Shown here: positions 1-4,131 of the stretch, piece after piece | Layout of the letters: every line of letters starts with the position of its first letter | Position numbering within the stretch: the first letter of the stretch is position 1 | Assembly (NCBI GenBank): GCA_003153875.1 | Contig: PMBY01000256.1 | Location: 3,532-8,987, forward strand | Reading direction: 5' to 3' | DNA: 5,456 nucleotides | Origin: Myxococcales bacterium | GTDB lineage: Bacteria; Myxococcota; Polyangia; Fen-1088 | Position numbers and translations under genes: made by a program | The notes under the pieces: model-generated | Seen by the model: only the letters and a program-made list of their open reading frames with translations | Database searches by the model: none | Told to the model about the DNA's origin: nothing

Positions 1-206
1 TCCTCCAGCTTGTCGATGACCCGCGACTCAATGGTTTCCGGATCGGCGCCTGGGTACACCGCGGTCACAGTGACGATGGGGAACTCAACCTCCGGGGTCA
101 TGTCCAGCGGGATCTTGGGATAGGCCCAGACGCCGAACACGGCCAGCACGCCGACCATCACGGTGGCGAAGACCGGACGTTTTATTGAGACATCAGCGAG
201 TTTCAT
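1..206 (-). CDS. RND-family efflux pump, inner-membrane subunit (AcrB/HAE1-like), N-terminal fragment
   Basis: Only the first 68 codons are present; the gene runs off the left edge. The translation starts MKLADVSIKRPVFATVM, continues through a hydrophobic stretch at about residues 12-29 (first transmembrane helix), then PKIPLDMTPEVEFPIVTVT and YPGADPETIESRVIDKLE. This is the classic N-terminus of RND proton-driven exporters: the (R/K)RPVFA motif, then the P-x-(V/I)-x-x-P and YPGA-P-x-x-(I/V)-E blocks that open the first periplasmic porter domain. In the family the full protein is about 1000-1050 residues with 12 membrane helices, works as a trimer and takes substrate from periplasm or inner leaflet. 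The start is well supported: a strong AGGGGAG ribosome site (218-212) lies 5 bases before the ATG, and the adaptor stop codon is only 2 bases upstream, so it is the last visible gene of the operon. Substrate (drug, solvent, lipid or metal) cannot be judged from this fragment, although the HAE1 type is favoured over the heavy-metal type. Confidence 0.93.
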   Translation of the reverse strand, partial: MKLADVSIKRPVFATVMVGVLAVFGVWAYPKIPLDMTPEVEFPIVTVTAVYPGADPETIESRVIDKLE

Positions 207-208
207 GG

Positions 209-1198
209 CTACTCCCCTGGCAGGCGCACGCGTCTCTTGATCTTGCCAGTGTCAGTGGTCGTGAGGGCAGGGGCGATGCGCGGGCGCAGGGTGACCTCGG
301 CGTACAGGCCGGAGCGCAGGCTGTGGTCGCGGTTGGGGATCTCCACAATGGCGGAGAAGGTGCGGGTACGCGCATCGGATGCGGGAACCACGCGGGTCAA
401 GCGCAAGTCCAGTTCTTGGCCCATGGCCGGCAGGCGCACATGCACGGGCGAGCCCACCGCTACCTGGGCCATATCAGTAGAAGGTACCTGGATGCGCAAG
501 TCCATGGGATCGATCTCCTCGATGGTGACCAGCTGGGTGGCCGGCATGACCGAGGCGTATTCGCCCTCGTTGACGAAGCGCTTGACGATGAGCCCGTCAA
601 AGGGCGCACGCACCACCGAGTCGCTCAAGGCTTTCCTGGCCATGGCCACCGCCGTGTCCGCGGCAGCCAGGCCGGCCTTGGCGCCCTTGTAGCGGGCGTC
701 GATCATGTCGAATTGGCTCTGGGGAACAGCCTTTTCCGCCAACAGAGACTGGATGCGAGTCCAGTCCAGCTTGGCAGCGTCGAGCTGGACCTTGGCGCCG
801 TCGCGCGCGGCCTCGGCCTGCTGAGAGCGCAGGACGAAGTCCCGTGTGTCGAGGGTCACCAGGGGTTGCCCCTGCTTGACCATGTCGCCCTCGCGCACGT
901 GCACGCGCGTGACCGCGCTCGACACCTTGGGGGTGAGTGTGCTCTTGCGGTGGGCTTCAGTCGTGCCTGACAGGAACGGGCTGGCACTTTCGGCGGGGGC
1001 AGCGGATGGATCAGCGGCAGCCGCGAGCGCTGGCGTTGGGATCGTGGGCGCGGGCGTCGGGGCCGCGGCCGGTGGCTTGGCCGCAGCCGGTTGAGCCGGT
1101 ATCGCTGCCGGCTGGGGCAGACGAGCAACCTCGGAGTTGCCCTGGCACGAGAGGGTGGCGAGAGAGAAGAGTACAGCGGGAATTAGGCGAGCCGTCAT
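209..1198 (-). CDS. RND efflux periplasmic adaptor (membrane fusion protein, HlyD/AcrA family), probable lipoprotein
   Basis: 329 residues. This protein bridges the RND pump and the outer-membrane channel in the periplasm. Residues 1-17 form a signal peptide ending LATLSC; C18 is the likely lipidated residue, although the lipobox (T-L-S-C) is not ideal. Residues 28-73 are a Pro/Ala-rich low-complexity linker. Next come the first lipoyl half (about 88-120, with VREGDMVKQGQPLVTLD), a coiled-coil hairpin (about 120-192), the second lipoyl half (about 193-228, VVRAPFDGLIVKRFVNEGEY) and a beta-barrel (about 232-305, ending SGLYAEVTL). After that only about 24 residues remain, so the membrane-proximal domain of typical 350-400 residue adaptors is largely missing. 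The start at 1198 is chosen because GAGG (1208-1205) sits 6 bases upstream and the signal peptide begins at once. An alternative in-frame ATG at 1252 overlaps the TolC stop as ATGA and would add 18 residues. The gene lies between the TolC-like gene and the pump gene, as usual for these systems. Confidence 0.93.
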   Translation of the reverse strand: MTARLIPAVLFSLATLSCQGNSEVARLPQPAAIPAQPAAAKPPAAAPTPAPTIPTPALAAAADPSAAPAESASPFLSGTTEAHRKSTLTPKVSSAVTRVHVREGDMVKQGQPLVTLDTRDFVLRSQQAEAARDGAKVQLDAAKLDWTRIQSLLAEKAVPQSQFDMIDARYKGAKAGLAAADTAVAMARKALSDSVVRAPFDGLIVKRFVNEGEYASVMPATQLVTIEEIDPMDLRIQVPSTDMAQVAVGSPVHVRLPAMGQELDLRLTRVVPASDARTRTFSAIVEIPNRDHSLRSGLYAEVTLRPRIAPALTTTDTGKIKRRVRLPGE

Positions 1199-1203
1199 GA
1201 TGG

Positions 1204-1208
1204 ACCTC
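1204..1208 (-). promoter_or_regulatory. Ribosome binding site deciding the adaptor start
   Basis: Read on the minus strand this is GAGGT, 5 bases before the ATG at 1198. It favours that ATG, which gives a clean lipoprotein signal peptide, over the upstream ATG at 1252. The upstream ATG has its own weaker candidate, GAAGG, about 9 bases before it inside the TolC gene, so dual starts are not excluded. Confidence 0.55.
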
Positions 1209-1248
1209 GGTTGCGGGGTGGAATTGAAGCGAAGGAAAATTCTGCGAG

Positions 1249-2586
1249 TCATAGGGCACGGCCTTCGAGCGGGTTCTGCTGGCCGATGGCGCGGGCCAGG
1301 TTAGATTGGGCGATGAGGCTGTCGTAGGTGGCGGCCTGAAGCTGGCCGCGCGCGGTGGTGAGCTGGTTCTCGGCGTCGAGCACGTCGAACGAAGTGTTGT
1401 CCCCACTCTCGTAGCGCTTCTGCTCGATGCGGAAGTTCTCTTCGGCTTGTTCGACGGCGTCGCGAGCTACCGTCAGAGCCTGAGCCGCGGTGGTCGCGTT
1501 GACATGCGCACTGCGGGTTTCCAGGCGAATCATGTCCTCGGCCTTGCGTCGCGCTGACAGGGCCTGCGCCATGCGCGCCTTGGACTCGTCGATGCCATAG
1601 TAGGTACCGCCACCCTCCCAGATGTCCCAGGATGCGGTGCCGCCGATGAACCACGCGTTCGTGGGGTTGAACTGGGATCCAACGGTGTGGGTGTAGTTGG
1701 CCACCGCGTTGACCTGGGGGAGCATCTTGGACTTGGCCAGACTCATGCCCGCCTCGGCTTGATCAATGCGCTTGGCGATTTCCTTGATTTCCAAGCGGTC
1801 GGCCACGGCGCGGTTCTCGGCCTCGCTGGCGGGAATGAGGGGACCAACAGCAACCTCAGTAGTCTTGTCTGCCGGATCGATGGGGCTGTCAGGCGGCAAG
1901 CCCATGAGCCTGGCCAGTTGACCACGCGCCAACACCACGCCACCATTGGCCTGGATCAGGCGCTGCTTGGCTGCGGCCAGACCCAGCTCGGCGCGCAACA
2001 AGTCGTTGCGGCCCACGGTTCCTGCTCGGTAGAAGGATTGCGCGCGTTTGACCTGGGCGTCGACGTTCTCGACCGACTTCTGTGCGACCTCGGCTAGGCG
2101 CATGGCCTGCAGTACCCGGTAGTAGGCCTCAGTCACCTGGAAGGCGACGTCGCGTCGGGCGCTCTTGCGCTGGATCTCAGCCACGTCCACGCCCATCTGG
2201 CGTAAGACATATCCTTCCTTGATAGTCCACAGCGAGGTGAGGGGCTGGGCCAGGGTTGCGCCCACCGACCAGGTCCACTGGTCCCGGATGTTCGGGAACG
2301 TTGCGGACGGAGGGAGAAGGCTGTTCAAGCTGCCGAGGTTGAACGGCAACGCCTTGTCCCAGCGCTGGATCCCGGCATCGAGGTGCAGTCGCGGCCCAAA
2401 GCCGCCGCGCGCGCTCTTGCTTTGCGCGGTTGTGGCTTCCACTTCCAGGTTCGCGCTGGTGATGTCCGGATTGCCCTGCAAGGCCACGTCAATACACTTG
2501 GCCAGGGTCATGGGTTCAGCGGCCGCAGTCCCGACTGCCAACAGCGACAGCGCCAACACTGTGAAGGTGATCTTGGTCGCACTCAT
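1249..2586 (-). CDS. TolC-like outer-membrane efflux protein (OEP family)
   Basis: 445 residues, normal for TolC/OEP proteins, which form trimeric outer-membrane barrels with a long periplasmic alpha-helical tunnel. A Sec signal peptide covers residues 1-23 (hydrophobic core TFTVLALSLLAVGTAAA, cleavage expected after AAA, before EP). There is no lipobox, so this resembles TolC rather than the OprM-type lipoproteins. The mature part shows the two internal OEP repeats. The first, about 27-225, contains YRAGTVGRNDLLRAE at 186-200; the second, about 255-435, contains YESGDNTSFDVLDAENQL at 392-409. Both match the family pattern Y-x-x-G-x-x-x-x-x-(D/L)-(L/V)-L-x-A-E. Beta-strand-like segments occur near 65-75 and 103-113 and again near 292-302 and 312-322. 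Its ATG overlaps the stop of the TetR gene as ATGA, so translational coupling is likely; its own ribosome site is weak. The downstream adaptor gene starts about 50 bases after its stop, or overlaps it by ATGA if the longer adaptor start is used. Confidence 0.95.
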   Translation of the reverse strand: MSATKITFTVLALSLLAVGTAAAEPMTLAKCIDVALQGNPDITSANLEVEATTAQSKSARGGFGPRLHLDAGIQRWDKALPFNLGSLNSLLPPSATFPNIRDQWTWSVGATLAQPLTSLWTIKEGYVLRQMGVDVAEIQRKSARRDVAFQVTEAYYRVLQAMRLAEVAQKSVENVDAQVKRAQSFYRAGTVGRNDLLRAELGLAAAKQRLIQANGGVVLARGQLARLMGLPPDSPIDPADKTTEVAVGPLIPASEAENRAVADRLEIKEIAKRIDQAEAGMSLAKSKMLPQVNAVANYTHTVGSQFNPTNAWFIGGTASWDIWEGGGTYYGIDESKARMAQALSARRKAEDMIRLETRSAHVNATTAAQALTVARDAVEQAEENFRIEQKRYESGDNTSFDVLDAENQLTTARGQLQAATYDSLIAQSNLARAIGQQNPLEGRAL

Positions 2587-3221
2587 TTTCTCTTGGCTCC
2601 CGCTTTGGAATTTCCCGACACGCCGTGGAAGAAGAAATCGCGCACCAGGGGCGCGCGGTCGGCTAGATTCCCCTGCTCCGCCCTGGCCACCCAGCCGTGC
2701 AAGAGGCCGAACACCATGCCGACCAGTAGCCGCGCCACCACCTCTGGATCGTGACCGCCAAGCTCCTCGGGCTTGGCGTTCCTTTTCATCCAGTCAGCCA
2801 GGCCGAGGATGCGCCGCTCGAAGTTTTCGTGAAAGGATTGACCGTGGCTGTCGCCCGGGCAGTGGCCGCTCTCGGCCTCCGCCGAGTGAAAGGTGAGCAT
2901 CAACGCGCGCCGCTTTTCGATCAATTCAAGGTGTCGCACCAGCAGGATCTCGAAGCGCTGCGGGAAGGTCAGATTGCTGGGCAGCGGTTGCTCGAACACC
3001 TGCAGGAACTCGGTCGTGAGTTGATCCAGCACGGCCTCCACGATTTCCTGCTTGCTACGAAAATAGGTGTAGAGCGACGCCGCCGTGTAGCCAGCCTCGG
3101 CCGCGATGTCCTGCATGGTGGCGTCGTGCACGCCGATTTCCACAAAGGCCCGGCTGGCCGCGTCCACGATGTCCTCGCGGGTTCGCGCGATCTCTCGTTC
3201 CCGTCTTTGAGGTGCCTTCAT
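2583..3221 (-). CDS. TetR/AcrR-family transcriptional regulator of the efflux operon
   Basis: 212 residues, a usual TetR-family length. Residues 1-16 are basic (KAPQRREREIARTR). The DNA-binding domain follows, with REDIVDAASRAFVEIGVHDATMQDIAAEAGYTAASLYTYFRSKQEIVEAVL at 15-65. The helix-turn-helix is about 34-53, and the Y(T)YFRSK(Q)E signature at 51-59 is highly typical. The rest is a helical ligand-binding and dimerisation domain. It contains H/C-rich residues around 112-131 (FHSAEAESGHCPGDSHGQSF) and ends in a basic tail. Family members usually repress a neighbouring transporter until a small ligand binds. Here the regulator is the first gene of the efflux operon and overlaps the TolC gene by 4 bases, so autorepression is the likely mode. 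The ATG at 3221 is preferred because GAGGG lies 6 bases upstream. The reading frame stays open to a TTG at 3320, but that extension would run through the promoter and operator. The ligand is unknown. Confidence 0.93.
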   Translation of the reverse strand: MKAPQRREREIARTREDIVDAASRAFVEIGVHDATMQDIAAEAGYTAASLYTYFRSKQEIVEAVLDQLTTEFLQVFEQPLPSNLTFPQRFEILLVRHLELIEKRRALMLTFHSAEAESGHCPGDSHGQSFHENFERRILGLADWMKRNAKPEELGGHDPEVVARLLVGMVFGLLHGWVARAEQGNLADRAPLVRDFFFHGVSGNSKAGAKRK

Positions 3222-3227
3222 TTTGAA

Positions 3228-3232
3228 CCCTC
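3228..3232 (-). promoter_or_regulatory. Ribosome binding site of the TetR-family regulator
   Basis: GAGGG on the minus strand, 6 bases before the ATG at 3221. It fixes the regulator start and argues against the longer TTG start. The 7-base-pair leader stem ends one base upstream (3233), so that structure could influence access to this site. Confidence 0.65.
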
Positions 3233-3250
3233 GGTTCGCAGGGGCGAACC
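3233..3250. repeat. Perfect inverted repeat in the regulator leader (7-base arms, 4-base gap)
   Basis: GGTTCGC, gap AGGG, GCGAACC. On the transcript it would form a 7-base-pair stem with a CCCT loop directly before the GAGGG ribosome site. As DNA it is an 18-base dyad that could be a second regulator site. Its centre (3241.5) is 30 bases from the centre of the promoter dyad (3271.5), about three helical turns. Confidence 0.6.
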
Positions 3251-3257
3251 AGAATTC

Positions 3258-3286
3258 AGTTTGTCGAATGACCATTCGACTGTCAA
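3258..3286 (-). promoter_or_regulatory. Putative sigma-70 promoter of the TetR-TolC-adaptor-RND operon
   Basis: On the minus strand a consensus TTGACA (3286-3281) is followed after 17 bases by CAAACT (3263-3258), a weak -10 matching TATAAT at three of six positions. A start of transcription near 3250 would leave a leader of about 30 bases before the regulator ATG. The -35 box is the strong part of this call and the -10 is tentative. The whole spacer is filled by the operator-like dyad. Confidence 0.5.
3263..3280. promoter_or_regulatory. Operator-like palindrome, likely TetR-family binding site
   Basis: GTCGAATG, 2-base gap AC, CATTCGAC: two perfect 8-base arms. It abuts the TTGACA -35 box and fills the spacer to the putative -10, so a bound dimer would block RNA polymerase. 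Size and symmetry suit TetR-family operators, and the gene it precedes encodes such a regulator. That the local regulator binds here is inference. Confidence 0.65.
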
Positions 3287-3349
3287 TGTGAATTGTTCGG
3301 TCCTCTGAAACCTGGTTCAAACGCTTCGGCCGCGGCAGCGGCCGTATCG

Positions 3350-3400
3350 CCTCGCCCGCGCAGCGGGAGAGGCCGCCGACCGAAGGTCGGCGGGTGAGGG
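3350..3400 (+). repeat. REP-like palindromic element, copy A (two stems)
   Basis: Stem 1 (3350-3372) pairs CCTCGCCCGC with GCGGGAGAGG around a GCA loop, with one G/A mismatch in the fifth pair. Stem 2 (3373-3393) is perfect: CCGCCGACC, loop GAA, GGTCGGCGG. A GTGAGGG tail follows. The layout of a GC-rich imperfect palindrome, a second stem and a GGGTGAGGG-like tail resembles the dispersed intergenic repeats seen in many GC-rich bacteria. Copy B at 3452-3491 is the same element in the opposite direction. Confidence 0.6.
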
Positions 3401-3451
3401 CCAGCGCCCTCGGAACTCAGGCTCCGTGCTTGAAGCTTTGTCTCCCGGGAT

Positions 3452-3491
3452 CACCCGCTCCCTAACCCTCTCCCGCTTTCGCGGGCGAGGG
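3452..3491 (-). repeat. REP-like palindromic element, copy B (inverted relative to copy A)
   Basis: On the plus strand it reads CACCCGCTCCCTAACCCTCTCCCGC, written here as two parts: tail complement CACCCGC at 3452-3458, and stem CCTCTCCCGC (3468-3477), loop TTTC, GCGGGCGAGG (3482-3491). Read on the minus strand the stem is CCTCGCCCGC / GCGGGAGAGG, identical in both arms to copy A and with the same mismatch. Only the loop differs (GAAA against GCA). The second stem of copy A is replaced by about 10 unstructured bases, and the GGGTGA tail is kept. The two copies face each other about 50 bases apart. Confidence 0.6.
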
Positions 3492-3546
3492 GACCGGATC
3501 GCATGGCCGCCCCGAGCATCCCATCGTGGGAGTTCCCAAAGACACC

Positions 3547-3562
3547 AACTTCCTAGGGAGTT
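3547..3562. promoter_or_regulatory. 16-base near-perfect palindrome upstream of the cytochrome gene
   Basis: AACTTCCTAGGGAGTT pairs at 7 of 8 positions (one T/G mismatch) and is centred on CCTAGG. It ends 56 bases before the cytochrome GTG start, a place where an operator would be expected. A smaller dyad, TGGGA-GT-TCCCA, lies just upstream at 3527-3538. No regulator can be assigned, and a chance palindrome is possible. Confidence 0.3.
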
Positions 3563-3618
3563 TATCCTGGCCACCCAACCGGCCGCCGAAGTTGTAGAGT
3601 GCGGCCACAGGCGCTGTC

Positions 3619-4128
3619 GTGTCATCCGCCCGCGGAAGAATAGTCCTGCTGGTAGCCGTCGCTGCTCTCTTCGCCGGCGCGGCCGGCGCGCGCCGCACAC
3701 CAGCCGTGGGCCCGCGGCAGCCCCTGCCCATGAGCCACAAGCGCCACATCGCCAAAGACATGAAGTGCCGAGCCTGCCACCAGGGCGTGGAGGGCGAGGC
3801 CGCGGCGTCGTTTCCCACCCTGGCCGATTGCATGGATTGCCACAAGACGCCGCAGGGCGAGGTACCCTCCGAACCCCAGGTGCGCGCTTTTGCAACGGGC
3901 GTCCAGGATCTCGCGTGGGTGCGGCTCAACCGCCTGGCCGGGCATGTGTACTTCTCGCACGCGGCGCATGTCACCTTGGGTCGGGTGAGGTGCGAGGCAT
4001 GTCACCGCGACATGAGCCAGGTCGATCAGGCGCCGACCGAGGCCGATGTCCACTTGGACATGGGCGCGTGCGTGGCCTGCCATCGCGAGGGAGGGGCCAG
4101 CCTGGACTGCCTCGCCTGCCACAAGTGA
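3619..4128 (+). CDS. Periplasmic pentahaem c-type cytochrome (cytochrome c3/c7-like)
   Basis: 169 residues from a GTG start, the only start codon after an in-frame TAG at 3595-3597; no strong ribosome site is visible. Residues 1-24 are an export signal (basic start, hydrophobic core VLLVAVAALFAGAAGA). Five CXXCH haem-attachment motifs follow: CRACH (50-54), CMDCH (71-75), CEACH (125-129), CVACH (151-155) and CLACH (164-168), the last ending one residue before the stop. Other histidines suited as distal axial ligands are at 40, 43, 114, 117 and 145. The SHKRH...CRACH and SHAAH...CEACH pairs are typical of class III cytochromes and predict bis-His, low-potential haems. Assembly needs Sec export and the Ccm maturation machinery. 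The MopB gene starts 3 bases after the stop, so the two are very likely co-transcribed, with this protein serving as the electron carrier subunit. The closest functional parallels by gene order are the cytochrome subunits of Qrc and alternative complex III; this one is shorter than typical for those. Confidence 0.9.
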   Translation: MSSARGRIVLLVAVAALFAGAAGARRTPAVGPRQPLPMSHKRHIAKDMKCRACHQGVEGEAAASFPTLADCMDCHKTPQGEVPSEPQVRAFATGVQDLAWVRLNRLAGHVYFSHAAHVTLGRVRCEACHRDMSQVDQAPTEADVHLDMGACVACHREGGASLDCLACHK

Positions 4129-4131
4129 TGC

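Larger units (their letters stand above)
3222..3618. other. Divergent intergenic region between efflux operon and cytochrome operon
   Basis: About 400 bases with no convincing gene. From left to right it holds the regulator ribosome site (3228-3232), a leader dyad (3233-3250), the efflux promoter with an embedded operator-like dyad (3258-3286), two inverted REP-like elements (3350-3400 and 3452-3491), a short dyad (3527-3538) and a 16-base near-palindrome (3547-3562). No clear sigma-70 promoter for the cytochrome gene was found between 3500 and 3618. Plus-strand open frames here carry no recognisable product. Confidence 0.7.

Noticed and set aside
185..970. 261-codon plus-strand open frame antisense to the adaptor gene
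   Set aside because: It overlaps a well-supported adaptor gene, has no recognisable domain, and its Gly/His/Arg-rich composition is typical of antisense frames in GC-rich DNA.
2165..2896. 243-codon plus-strand open frame across the TolC and TetR genes
   Set aside because: It is antisense to two clear genes and spans their junction, with a low-complexity Arg/Pro-rich end and no family motif.
3222..3320. N-terminal extension of the TetR regulator to a TTG start
   Set aside because: The extension would cover the ribosome site, promoter and operator dyad, has no family counterpart, and the ATG at 3221 has a good ribosome site.
3350..3491. REP-like hairpins as rho-independent terminators
   Set aside because: No T-tract follows either stem, and no visible gene ends toward them because both operons run away from this region.
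3350..3491. CRISPR array or insertion-sequence ends
   Set aside because: There are only two copies, in inverted orientation, with no regular spacers, no transposase frame between them and no target duplication seen.
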